NCBI GenBank assembly: GCA_951812305.1
Contig: CATOSB010000008.1
Span: forward strand, 733,144 to 797,143
DNA from: an uncultured Paracoccaceae bacterium
GTDB lineage: Bacteria; Pseudomonadota; Alphaproteobacteria; Rhodobacterales; Rhodobacteraceae
Direction: 5' to 3'
DNA length: 64,000 nucleotides
The notes beneath the pieces are model-generated. The model was not told where the DNA came from, did not search any database, and saw nothing but the letters and a program-made list of their open reading frames with translations. Every line of letters starts with the position of its first letter. The first letter of the stretch is position 1. The translations under genes were made by a program, and so were the position numbers. Shown here piece after piece: positions 17,253 through 26,018 of this stretch.

Positions 17253-18663
17253 TGGATGGATCGCCGATGGCGCGGCGCGGCATCCGGACAAACCCGCGCT
17301 GATCTTCGAAGGTGACACGCTAAACTATTCAGATTTCCTCGACGAAATCACCACTTGCGCGGGCGGGCTCGTTGAACGTGGAGTCGATCGCGGCGACAGG
17401 GTCGCCTGGTATGGGCTGAACCATTCCGAAGTTTTCATTCTGCTCTTTGCCTGTGCGCGGATCGGCGCAATACTGACCCCTCTAAATTGGCGTTTGTCAA
17501 AGGGGGAAATCGCAGAGGTCGTCGCCAGCTGCGCGCCAAAACTGACCGTACACGATGCGCATTATGCAAGTGCGGCGGCCTCTCTTGGCATCCCGAACTA
17601 TCTTGCCGGGGCATTGCGGGGCAAAAATGCCGAGGCGAATGGCGCCGAAACTGACCCGATTCTTCTGGTTTATACGTCCGGCTCCACAGGTCGCCCAAAA
17701 GGGGTGGTGCTGACGCAGACGGCGCTGATAGCAAATGCACAAATGTCTGTCGAAGCACACGGATTAAAGTCGGACGATAAGGTGTTGAATGTTCTTCCGT
17801 TATTTCATGTTGGCGGCCTGAACATTCTGCCAACCCCGACATTCTCAATTGGTGGCACAGTAGTCCTGCATGAACGGTTTGTCCCTGAACATATGGCCGC
17901 TGAACTCCCAAAAGTTGCACACGCAATCACTGTCCCGACCGTTTTACAGGCCGTATTGAAATCTGGCATCTGGGCCGGTGACATTGGGGCATTGCGCACT
18001 CTCTCTATCGGTTCAACGGACGTACCACTGGAGTTATTCCAGGCCGTACATGAACGCGGAATCCCACTTCTGCAGATTTATGGCGCGACAGAAACCTGCC
18101 CCTTGGCGATTTACCAGATCGCTAAAAATGCCTTTGACAGCGTGGGCAGTATCGGTCGGGCCGGCTCGCGGTGCCAAATCAGATTGATGCAAGAAGGTGT
18201 CGAGGTCGGCACCGGCGATCCGGGTGAAATCTGGATCAACGGTGAAAACACGTTGCGGGAATATTGGCGTGATCCGGACGAGTCGGCAAAAGCGATCCAG
18301 AACGGCTGGTTTCGAACCGGCGACGTCGCAACGTGCGACGAAGACGGCTTCTATTGGTTCACGGATCGGATCAAGCATGTGATCATTTCAGGTGGCGAAA
18401 ACATTTACCCTGCTGAAATCGAACGCATTCTTCGGCAGGTGCCGGGGGTGGTAGAGGTTTCTGTCGTTGGGCGCGCCGATCCGAAATGGGGGGAAGTGCC
18501 CGTCGCCGTGGTGAGTGGCTCAGTCGACAAAGGCAAGCTTCTGGAGTCCCTCGAAGGGCGGCTGGCACGGTTCAAACATCCTAAAGATGTGGTCATCGTT
18601 GATGCATTGCCGCGTAACGCGATGGGAAAAATCGTTGCAGAAGAGGTGCGAAAATTGATCTAA
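17242..18663 (+). CDS. AMP-dependent acyl-CoA synthetase/ligase
   Basis: Activates a carboxylic acid as an acyl-adenylate and then a CoA thioester. Motifs: P-loop VYTSGSTGRPKGVVLTQ, YGATETCPLA, GWFRTGDVATCDEDGFYWFTD split over the A8 hinge, IISGGENIYPAEIE, and the C-terminal PRNAMGKIV with the catalytic Lys. ATG 17242 gives MTIDGWIADGAARHPDKPAL, the usual N-terminus of the family; an in-frame ATG at 17224 would add six residues. Either start overlaps the acyl-CoA dehydrogenase gene. It is the last gene of the NicX-like operon and converges on soxG, whose stop overlaps its own by four bases. Confidence 0.92.
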   Translation: MTIDGWIADGAARHPDKPALIFEGDTLNYSDFLDEITTCAGGLVERGVDRGDRVAWYGLNHSEVFILLFACARIGAILTPLNWRLSKGEIAEVVASCAPKLTVHDAHYASAAASLGIPNYLAGALRGKNAEANGAETDPILLVYTSGSTGRPKGVVLTQTALIANAQMSVEAHGLKSDDKVLNVLPLFHVGGLNILPTPTFSIGGTVVLHERFVPEHMAAELPKVAHAITVPTVLQAVLKSGIWAGDIGALRTLSIGSTDVPLELFQAVHERGIPLLQIYGATETCPLAIYQIAKNAFDSVGSIGRAGSRCQIRLMQEGVEVGTGDPGEIWINGENTLREYWRDPDESAKAIQNGWFRTGDVATCDEDGFYWFTDRIKHVIISGGENIYPAEIERILRQVPGVVEVSVVGRADPKWGEVPVAVVSGSVDKGKLLESLEGRLARFKHPKDVVIVDALPRNAMGKIVAEEVRKLI

Positions 18664-19172
18664 GCTTCGGCGTTCAGGCGTTTGAAAAAGCTTGTGTAAT
18701 ATGTAACCCAAAACGTCTCAACCAGCAGTCGATAGCCTTCTCTATACCGCACCAAAAGGGCAATATGCCCGCCAAACATCACCGCCGCTGACCTCGATGG
18801 TGTGTCCAGATCAACTCCGGTTCCTTGGGCCAGCACCATGCGCGCGCCGAGGCCGGTGATGTCCAGCGATGTATAAAGATTGGAAGCCTCGCTCACCGCA
18901 AAACCCTTTGCGTTCCAGCCGGGCTTAACCTTCTTCACCGGCGCAATGAACAGCGCGCGATCGCGGGCGATCTGAATGATGTGCGGGGCATCGTCTGTTT
19001 GTCCGATAAGCCCGACAACAGGGGCGTCGGGCGAAATAGCTTTGCGGGCAGCATCCAGATTTCCGGACACCAGAACCGCAGATTCTATCGCACAGCGTGT
19101 AATTTGCGCGGCACCCAGATCAAGCACCTCGCGCACGGCAATTGGCCGGTCGGTCCACACCCGTTCATCCAT
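18660..19172 (-). CDS. soxG: Sarcosine oxidase gamma subunit
   Basis: Small subunit of the heterotetrameric (alpha-beta-gamma-delta) sarcosine oxidase. The sequence after the chosen ATG (MDERVWTDRPIAVREVLDL) shows the family pattern: RDRALFIAPVKKV, SLDITGLGARMVLAQGTGVDLD and RSAAVMFGGHIALLVRYREG, ending in a helix with ETFWVTYYTSFFKRLN. ATG 19172 gives an eight-base overlap with soxA and 170 residues; a longer form from 19214 is possible but its extra residues are read in the soxA coding region. It is the last gene of the sox operon. Confidence 0.85.
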   Translation of the reverse strand: MDERVWTDRPIAVREVLDLGAAQITRCAIESAVLVSGNLDAARKAISPDAPVVGLIGQTDDAPHIIQIARDRALFIAPVKKVKPGWNAKGFAVSEASNLYTSLDITGLGARMVLAQGTGVDLDTPSRSAAVMFGGHIALLVRYREGYRLLVETFWVTYYTSFFKRLNAEA

Positions 19173-22002
19173 GCAGACGTGCTCCTTCAGGGTCCAACGC
19201 CACAAGTGAGGCAACTTTCATGCGTGCAACCCCTCCGTCATTGTAAACACCGACTTCCTCGCCCATCAAAGCACGGCCGTTTTCCAACAACCCAAGTGCC
19301 ACCCAACGTCCCAGCACCGGGCTGTGATAGCTGGAAGTCACAAATCCCAGCGAACGCCGGTTACCTTCCAGCGGCACGAAATGCGCGCCAGTCGTGATCT
19401 TCTGGCCACCCGCGGCCTCGATCCCGACTAGCTGCCGCCGCGTTTCCGATTTGGCTTCTGGCAGGAACAGCGCGCGTTTGCCTATGAATTCATCCTCCCG
19501 CTTGTTGCGCGGCCCAACCCAGCCAATGTCATGTGGCATGGTGGCGCCATCGGTGTCCTTACCAATCAGAATATAACCCTTTTCAGCGCGCATCAGCGAC
19601 ACAGCCTCAAGCCCGATCCAGCGGCCATCGAACGATGGTAGCGCCGCATCCAGTCGGGCATGAAGGGCTTTGGCCAGACGCTGCGGCACGGACATTTCAT
19701 AACTTTGATCACCGGTAAAACTGATCCGCGCCACGCGCATCAGTTCGCCTTCGAACGTTGTTTCCGCCACGCCCATATGCGCCAGTTCCGGAATGTCCAG
19801 TTCCGCAGCCTTCAGAAGATCGCGCGCCTTCGGCCCCGAAACCGTCAGCGTCGCCCAATGGCCCGTGACGTCATGGATAAACACACCGGATTTGCCAATC
19901 CTGTCCTGCCTAGCGTCTTCCAGTTTGGCGTGCACGCCCGCGACGTGGCTCGACGATGCAGAGACAATGAAGCGGTTCTCGTCCAGCCGCAAAACGACGC
20001 CGTCATCGTAGACAATGCCATCTTCGGAGAGCATGAAGCCGTAGCGTGCGCGCCCGGGTTTCAGCGTGGACATTGGTACATATCCGGTGAAATCCAAAAG
20101 CGCGGCAGCGTCCGGTCCAATGACCTCCAGCTTGCCAAGTGATGACGCATCAAACGCGCAAACAGTGCTGCGCGCCACCCGTGCCTCGTCCTGAATCAGT
20201 ACCTCTTCATCGCCAGCACCAAACGCTGACGGGCGCAGCCACCCGCCATATTCGCGGAATCGTGCGCCACGTGCGCGGTGCTCATCTTCCAGAACAAGCC
20301 GCTTCAGCGGGTGGTAGAGCTCGCTGCGATGTGCCCCGCCAAGGATTGTAAACGGCACAGGCCGAAAGGGCGGGCGATAGGTTGTTGTTCCCGTCTCCGG
20401 AATCGACAATCCGGTGATCGCCGACATCGCCGCAAGGCCAGCAAAGTTGGAACTGCGCCCCTGATCGGTCGCCATGCCCAGCGTGGTGTAGCGTTTCAGG
20501 TGCTCGACAGAACGATAGCCTTCACGCGCGGCGAGGCCGATGTCTTTTAAGGTCACGTCGTTCTGATAGTCGATCCACTGCCTGCCCGGAATCGACGGAT
20601 CCGGACGGATGGCCGCCAAATCGCCGGACCGCGCGGCGTCCGCCAGTGGCACACCGCCCTCACCGTCGGCGGCGGCGTGGCCCTGTTGCAGCACATCGGT
20701 AAGATCGAACACTCCGTTCGCGGCACCCACAACTTTCATCGCGGCTGTTCCCTCGCGCGGTATCAACCCATCGCAGCGTTCGTCGAAGTCCAGCTTTCCA
20801 CCTGCCTGACACCACAAATGCACACTGGGAGTGAACCCGCCTGAAACCAGGATTGTGTCAATTGACAGCGTTTCGTGACCAACCTCCGCCCCGGTGACAC
20901 ATCTGCGGCCAATCGCGCGGCGAATGCGTGCGTTCGGCAGAACCCGAACGCCATCAATTTTTGGGGTTTCTGCACGTATGTCGGCGACCGTGACTTCTGC
21001 GCCGGCCTCTGCCAACGCGCGGGCTGTCGCATATGCCGGATCGCTCCCCGTCGCCAGAAGAATGCGCCGACCGGCGACTGCGCCGAACAAATTCATTTGT
21101 GCCAATGCGGCTTCCGCGGACATCACCCCCGGCAAATCGTTATTGGCAAACCACATCGGTCGCTCAATTGCACCGGCAGCAAGGATTACATCATCGGCCC
21201 GTATCCGCCAAAGAGCGTCGCGACCTTCCTCGCGCCGTTGCCAAGCCGCAAACAAGTTGTGGTCAAATGCGCCCCACACAGTTGTGTCGGTGAAAACGCG
21301 CCCGCCTGCATTCTCGACCGCCTCGCAAGCCGCCTGCGCAAATGCCTCCCAATGCGCGCCATCGATCTCGCCTCCTCGCCAGCGCATACTGCCACCGGGG
21401 GCAGCGGCCTCATCCACCAGCCAGACCTCGCGCCCCTGTTCCGCCGCCGCTTTCGCCGCCGCCAAGCCGGCGGGTCCGGCGCCAATTACCAATAAATCGC
21501 AATGCGCATTGATTTGCGTAGTGTCGGCAGGCGGCGCATTTTCCGGATCAACCCTGCCAAGTCCGGCAATCCGGCGGATCATCGGCTCCCAGCGCATCCA
21601 GCCAAGCGCCATGAAGGTTTTGTAGTAGAACCCGGCTGGCAGATAGCGATGCACGCGGTCAATTATCCGGCGCCTGTCCCGTGCCGCTGTCGGCACGGTG
21701 TTCACCGATTGCAGCGCCATCCCGTCGCGCAGCCGGATCAGCGTCGCACGCTGGTTCGGTGTGGTGACGCCGTTGATTGTGACATCGAAAAGCGCGTTGG
21801 GCTCCTCTCCGCCGTGCCCCCAAATCCCACGCGGGCGATGATACTTAAAGCTGCGCCCAATCAGGCGCGGCCCTTCCGCCAACAGGGCAGAGGCAAGCGT
21901 GTCGCCCTCAAACCCCCGATACCGTTTGCCGTCAAAGGTGAACGTCAGCCGGTGGTCGCGATGGATCTCGCCGCCAAGTGCGGGGTGGCGCCAACCGCTC
22001 AT
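19165..22002 (-). CDS. soxA: Sarcosine oxidase alpha subunit
   Basis: Large subunit of heterotetrameric sarcosine oxidase, which oxidises sarcosine to glycine, H2O2 and 5,10-methylene-tetrahydrofolate. At 945 residues it has the family size. Domains in order: an N-terminal ferredoxin-like part (LTFTFDGKRYRGFEGDTLAS), an NAD-binding Rossmann fold near residue 170 (LLVIGAGPAGLAAAKAAAEQ), a second nucleotide-binding part, and from about residue 580 a GcvT/aminomethyltransferase-type folate domain ending near VALDPEGARLHG. The start overlaps the soxD stop by four bases. Without an intact soxB (see the interrupted gene) the complex cannot form its sarcosine-oxidising site, so this subunit may be inactive in this strain (inference). 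Confidence 0.95.
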   Translation of the reverse strand: MSGWRHPALGGEIHRDHRLTFTFDGKRYRGFEGDTLASALLAEGPRLIGRSFKYHRPRGIWGHGGEEPNALFDVTINGVTTPNQRATLIRLRDGMALQSVNTVPTAARDRRRIIDRVHRYLPAGFYYKTFMALGWMRWEPMIRRIAGLGRVDPENAPPADTTQINAHCDLLVIGAGPAGLAAAKAAAEQGREVWLVDEAAAPGGSMRWRGGEIDGAHWEAFAQAACEAVENAGGRVFTDTTVWGAFDHNLFAAWQRREEGRDALWRIRADDVILAAGAIERPMWFANNDLPGVMSAEAALAQMNLFGAVAGRRILLATGSDPAYATARALAEAGAEVTVADIRAETPKIDGVRVLPNARIRRAIGRRCVTGAEVGHETLSIDTILVSGGFTPSVHLWCQAGGKLDFDERCDGLIPREGTAAMKVVGAANGVFDLTDVLQQGHAAADGEGGVPLADAARSGDLAAIRPDPSIPGRQWIDYQNDVTLKDIGLAAREGYRSVEHLKRYTTLGMATDQGRSSNFAGLAAMSAITGLSIPETGTTTYRPPFRPVPFTILGGAHRSELYHPLKRLVLEDEHRARGARFREYGGWLRPSAFGAGDEEVLIQDEARVARSTVCAFDASSLGKLEVIGPDAAALLDFTGYVPMSTLKPGRARYGFMLSEDGIVYDDGVVLRLDENRFIVSASSSHVAGVHAKLEDARQDRIGKSGVFIHDVTGHWATLTVSGPKARDLLKAAELDIPELAHMGVAETTFEGELMRVARISFTGDQSYEMSVPQRLAKALHARLDAALPSFDGRWIGLEAVSLMRAEKGYILIGKDTDGATMPHDIGWVGPRNKREDEFIGKRALFLPEAKSETRRQLVGIEAAGGQKITTGAHFVPLEGNRRSLGFVTSSYHSPVLGRWVALGLLENGRALMGEEVGVYNDGGVARMKVASLVALDPEGARLHG

Positions 22003-22262
22003 TGCTTTGCCCCCAACTCGCGGCTGGCTGTGATCTCTCGTGTGACGGTGTCACGTTCCAGAAGGAAGAATTCCCCGCACGTGACATGCTGCCAAATCTC
22101 CCGTGCTTTCCCTTTCGGTGCCTGATTAATGTAAAGGTAACGTGACCAAGCCCGATCACTGACTTCGGATGCTGGTTCTGGCCGGTGTTTTCCCGCTTCG
22201 ACGGCAAAGTGAAACTCCGTCTCATCGCGCAGGCCGCAGAAGGGGCAGGGAAAGCGTTGCAT
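21999..22262 (-). CDS. soxD: Sarcosine oxidase delta subunit
   Basis: An 87-residue zinc-binding subunit. The N-terminal CPFCGLRDETEFHF motif and the later HVTCGEFFLLERDTVT contain the Cys and His ligands, and the SRYLYINQAPKGKAREIW segment is typical of the family. The gene lies between a small membrane-protein gene (10 bp upstream) and soxA (4-bp overlap). In other organisms the usual order is soxB-soxD-soxA-soxG, matching this operon except for the extra small ORF. Confidence 0.93.
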   Translation of the reverse strand: MQRFPCPFCGLRDETEFHFAVEAGKHRPEPASEVSDRAWSRYLYINQAPKGKAREIWQHVTCGEFFLLERDTVTREITASRELGAKQ

Positions 22263-22272
22263 AATTTCTCGC

Positions 22273-22509
22273 TCACCGCGGCCGCAGCATGACAGAACGG
22301 CTGATATCCGTCAGGACGCCGACAACCAGCGCGGCAAATATGATCGAAACGGTCTGATCAATTACGTCGCCGATGGATCCGGACCCCAGCAATACAGCGG
22401 GGTCTCCCGTGATCCAGCCGGTGGCAAAACCCACCGCAATTCCCAACCGAACAACCCCGATAACGATCACGACACCCGCGATGAACCTCGAAATTCTTGT
22501 ATAAAACAT
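22273..22509 (-). CDS. Small two-helix membrane protein between soxB and soxD
   Basis: A 78-residue protein with two hydrophobic segments: residues 8-31 (ISRFIAGVVIVIGVVRLGIA) and 53-68 (VSIIFAALVVGVLTDI), and a basic C-terminus (RSVMLRPR). It starts 12 bp after the soxB stop and ends 10 bp before soxD, with an AAGGAGAA ribosome-binding site upstream, so it is a genuine operon member. It is not one of the four sarcosine oxidase subunits. The function is unknown; a membrane role linked to substrate uptake or anchoring is possible but not supported by any motif. Confidence 0.75.
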   Translation of the reverse strand: MFYTRISRFIAGVVIVIGVVRLGIAVGFATGWITGDPAVLLGSGSIGDVIDQTVSIIFAALVVGVLTDISRSVMLRPR

Positions 22510-23449
22510 CCCCAGTTCTCCTTAGTGTGAAATCCCTGACCCGGCGGCCTCGTCGATCAACCGACCGGTCACAAACCGGTCCAGGTCAAATGGCCGGCTG
22601 ATTTCATGGTGCTCTCCATTGGCAATCAAATGCGCGAGTAACCAGCCGCCAGCTGGAATTGCCTTGAACCCGCCTGTGCCCCAGCCGCAATTGATATACA
22701 AACCCTCTGGCCCCACCGGCCCGATCACCGGGCTTGAATCCGGCACCACGTCGACCACGCCCGCCCACTGCCGCAGCATCTTCAACTGGCCAAATGGCGG
22801 GAACATTTCCAAAAGCCCGGCGATGATCGCCTCCTGCGCTGGCAGGTTGCCGCGCTGACCATGCGTTGGCACCCGGTCGATTCCACCGCCAAAGACCAGT
22901 TCGCCCTTGTCGGACTGGTGCACATAGGTGCCGGTCCCGAGATAGAGCAGGACCGCGTCCAGGCACGGTTTAACAGGCTCTGACACGAAAGCCTGCAACG
23001 CGTAGTTCAGAATTGGCAATTCAGCGCCAGCCAGCGCAACGATCCCCGGTGTTGCACCGGCCGCTGTGACACCGACCCGATCGGCGCGGATTGTGCCGCG
23101 ATTTGTCTCGACACCCGCAATTCGCCCATCCTGAATGATCAAATCCTCGACCATGCAATTCTCGATGATATCGACGCCCAAATCACTCGCCGCCCGGGCA
23201 TAGCCCCAGGCCACCGCATCATGTCGTGCCACGCCGCCACGGCCCTGCCAGACACCGCCCATGCACTTGTAACGCGCGCCTTCGGACGTATTCAGCAGCG
23301 GAAACAGGTTTTGCGCTTCGGTCCCGGACATCAAACGCCCGTCGACACCATTCAACTGCATCGCATTGGCAATGCGGGTTGCGGTCTCCATCTGCCCCGG
23401 CGTGTGCGCGGCCATCATCATGCCGCGCTGGCTGAACATGATGTTATAG

Positions 23450-25049
23450 GTAACTCCCAAGCACCCCCCACGTTTGAGTGTTATTGTCAGTTTTATGGTG
23501 AGTCGAATTTGCCATTTTGCGCGTGTTTTTTTCTTTCTTGTCTGAATTCTGTGGCGCCGGGTTGATTTCTCTGAATCAGTGGTGGGATGGATCAGGTTGC
23601 CGCCCTTGAACAACTTCTCGCCACGGCTCTGCGTCGGATCGCTGAGCTTGAAGCTGCGTTGGCGAGCATGGCGGAAGAGATCACGGACCTGCGCCGACAG
23701 TTGGCCAAGAACAGCAGCAATAGCAGCAAGCCCCCTTCAAGTGATGGCCTGAAGAAGCCAGCCCCGCGCAGCCTGCGTGGCAAATCCGGAAAGAAAAGTG
23801 GCGGCCAAGTTGGCCACCGGGGCGACACCCTGCGCCAGACGTCAACACCCGACTTTGTCGAACGGCATGAGGCGACGCATTGCAGCGCCTGTCAGAGCGC
23901 CCTGACGGCGGAGATGGTGAAAGGGATCGAGAAGCGTCAGGTGTTCGACTTGCCTGCGCCACGCCTGGAGGTCACCGAGCATCAGGCGGCGGTTTATTGT
24001 TGCGACCATTGTCGAGCCACGACGACGGCTGGCTTTCCCGATGGCGTGGCCGCGCATGTGCAATATGGCACGCGCATGCGGGCAGTGGCGGTCTATTGCA
24101 ATGTTCAGCAGCTGATACCCGAGGATCGGGTCTGCCAGCTTATGCGCGACCTGTTTGGGGCCACCAGCTTGTGCGCGGCCAGCGTGACCAACTGGACGCG
24201 CGGCGCGGCAAATAAGATGGGTGTCGTGGTTGAACACATTCTCGCCCGGCTTGCCGAAGGCGGCGTTCGGCATCTGGACGAGACCGGACTTCGTGTTGCC
24301 GGCAAGCTGCACTGGCTGCACACGATCTGCGATACCGCCTTCACCCATTACCGCATCAGCGCCAAACGCGGTGCTGTTCCAACCTTCCTGACCGGCGGGA
24401 CGATCATTCATGATCACTGGAAACCCTACTACGCCCATATGAGCGGAGTGGACGCCCACGCCCTCTGCGGGGCGCATCACTTGCGCGAACTCAAGGCCAT
24501 CGAAGAGATCGAAAAAGAGCCTTGGGCGACGGAGATGAGCGCAGTGCTTCATAGCGCCAATCAGCTCAGATGCGCGGCTCAGGATCAAGGCGAGACCGAA
24601 CTCCCGGAACTGGTTCGCCAGGGTATAGTCACCAGATACATGGCGATCCTCGCCAAGGGGCTCGCCTTCCACGAACGCCAGCCCCCGCTGGCCAAAAGCC
24701 CCGGCACCCGCGGCCGAAAAGCCAGGCGGCCAGGCCACAACCTGCTCCTCCGCCTGCGTGACTACCGCGATGACGTTTTGCGATTCATCGCCGACTTCGC
24801 GGTCCCATTCACAAACAATCAGGCCGAACAGGACCTGCGCATGATGAAGCTGCGCATGAAAATCTCGGGCACCTTCCGCACCCTCGAGGGCGCGCGGGTC
24901 TTCGCCGACATCAGGTCCGTCATCTCGACGGCCAGAAAACACCGGTTCAACATCCTGGAAATCCTGACCCTGTCACCACCTCAGATCATCGCACGGCTCT
25001 GACGGAACAAAACCCCGCAACCCTATCGGACAGGGTGCTTGGGAGTTAC
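23450..25049 (+). mobile_element. IS66-family element (single-ORF type), copy 1, in soxB
   Basis: 1600 bp, bounded by 17-bp perfect inverted repeats GTAACTCCCAAGCACCC and flanked by the 8-bp direct duplication TGTTATAG (23442-23449 and 25050-25057). It has one transposase gene and lacks tnpA and tnpB, as in the ISBst12-like subgroup. This is the only one of the five copies in the window with an intact target duplication, so it gives the true ends of the element. It has seven T in the run before CTTTCTTG; the others that retain this region have eight. Confidence 0.95.
23587..25002 (+). CDS. IS66-family transposase, copy 1
   Basis: 471 residues. An N-terminal leucine-rich coiled coil (residues 1-42) is followed by NSSNSSKPPSSDGLKKP, a Gly/Lys linker with GGQVGHRGDTL, a zinc-finger (CSACQSAL, CCDHC) and the DDE core with HLDETGLRVAGKLHWLHTI (first D), IIHDHWKPYY (second D), ALCGAHHLREL and NNQAEQDLRMMKLRMKISG (E). 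It starts at an ATG after GGTGGG. The antisense ORF of 366 residues over it is a shadow. Confidence 0.95.
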   Translation: MDQVAALEQLLATALRRIAELEAALASMAEEITDLRRQLAKNSSNSSKPPSSDGLKKPAPRSLRGKSGKKSGGQVGHRGDTLRQTSTPDFVERHEATHCSACQSALTAEMVKGIEKRQVFDLPAPRLEVTEHQAAVYCCDHCRATTTAGFPDGVAAHVQYGTRMRAVAVYCNVQQLIPEDRVCQLMRDLFGATSLCAASVTNWTRGAANKMGVVVEHILARLAEGGVRHLDETGLRVAGKLHWLHTICDTAFTHYRISAKRGAVPTFLTGGTIIHDHWKPYYAHMSGVDAHALCGAHHLRELKAIEEIEKEPWATEMSAVLHSANQLRCAAQDQGETELPELVRQGIVTRYMAILAKGLAFHERQPPLAKSPGTRGRKARRPGHNLLLRLRDYRDDVLRFIADFAVPFTNNQAEQDLRMMKLRMKISGTFRTLEGARVFADIRSVISTARKHRFNILEILTLSPPQIIARL

Positions 25050-25379
25050 TGTTATAGTTCAGTTCTTTCGACAGTCCCTCGTATAGACGCAGTGCCAAAT
25101 CATATAGTGCGACGCTTTCGGGGAAGAAATAGTTCGACCGGATGGTCGCAGTGTTCCGCCCGGTATTGCCGCCACCGATCCATCCGCGCTCCAGCAGCGC
25201 AACGCGGCTAATCCCGTGGTTCTTTGCCAGATAATATGCGGTTGCCAATCCATGCCCGCCACCGCCAATCACAATAGCATCGTATTCCGGCTTCGGATCG
25301 GCCTTGCGCCACGCGGGTTTCCAGCGTTTGTGGCCGCGCAACCCTTCACGGATAAGAGACAGAGCAGAATAGCGTTGCA

Positions 25380-26018
25380 TCAGGCTCGCGCCTCGCGAAA
25401 CGCGAATTTCTTGAACGCCGCTATGGCTTCCAGATCAGGCTTTTGCCCGGTGAAGCCCTCGATATAGGGTTCAAGCCGCGACATGCGCAGGTCCATCGGT
25501 TCCCGCACCTCCAGCGCGTGGTAGCCAAGCTGCATGAAATAAAGAATTCGCGCGCGGGCATCCGCCTCGACCGGGCCAAAACCATGCCTGGCGAACATTT
25601 CTGTCACAGCGGCAATCCGTGTTCTATCAGCGGCATCAATGCGAACGCGCACCGACGCATCCCGTCGCGCCCATTCCCGCACCGCGAAATCGAGCCTCTG
25701 GTCAAAGGCGCGCGCGGAAATAAAGCAGCGGAAGAAATTGCAGACAGCTTCTGTGATATTCGCCGCTGGCATCCGGCAATGTTCGACCAGAAGCGCCGTG
25801 TTGCGGCTTTCCCATTCGCTCAGAAGCGCATTCAAAAGGTCATCGCGATTGCGGAAATACCAGTAAAAGCTTGACCGCGAGACGCCTAAACGATCGCCAA
25901 GCGTAAGGATCTTAACCTCACCTACGCCATCACGCACTAACACGTCCCGCGCCGCATTCAACCAGTCGGCGCGCGTGACCTTGGTATGAGCCAGCGTATG
26001 TTGGACCGCCTCGCCCAT
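25380..26018 (-). CDS. TetR-family transcriptional regulator
   Basis: 212 residues with an N-terminal helix-turn-helix (LTLGDRLGVSRSSFYWYFRNRDDLLNALL, described here as residues 37-66) and an all-alpha C-terminal ligand domain. It sits inside the catabolic operon between the MttB-like gene and soxB, with one-base TGATG overlaps on both sides, so it is translated with them and probably regulates this cluster in response to a methylated amine (inference). No operator could be pinned down. Confidence 0.9.
   Translation of the reverse strand: MGEAVQHTLAHTKVTRADWLNAARDVLVRDGVGEVKILTLGDRLGVSRSSFYWYFRNRDDLLNALLSEWESRNTALLVEHCRMPAANITEAVCNFFRCFISARAFDQRLDFAVREWARRDASVRVRIDAADRTRIAAVTEMFARHGFGPVEADARARILYFMQLGYHALEVREPMDLRMSRLEPYIEGFTGQKPDLEAIAAFKKFAFREARA

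Larger units (their letters stand above)
22522..25380 (-). pseudogene. soxB: Sarcosine oxidase beta subunit, interrupted by IS66 copy 1
   Basis: The 5' part (25380 down to 25050) encodes the N-terminus with the FAD-binding AIVIGGGGHGLATAYYLAK and stops being homologous at KELNYN. The 3' part resumes at 23449 with YNIMFSQRG and runs to 22522 through VGVTAAGATPGIVALAGAEL and GPVGPEGLYINCGWGTGGF. Removing the 1600-bp element and one copy of the 8-bp duplication joins KELNYNIMFSQRG in frame and gives exactly 416 residues, the family length. The interruption removes a functional beta subunit, which carries the covalent FMN/FAD site. Gene start and TetR stop share one base (TGATG). Confidence 0.93.

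Noticed and set aside
23842..24942. 366-residue ORF antisense to the IS66 transposase (repeated in all five copies)
   Set aside because: It is the exact complement of a conserved transposase in GC-rich DNA, with no ribosome-binding site or family resemblance; its conservation follows from the IS copies being identical.
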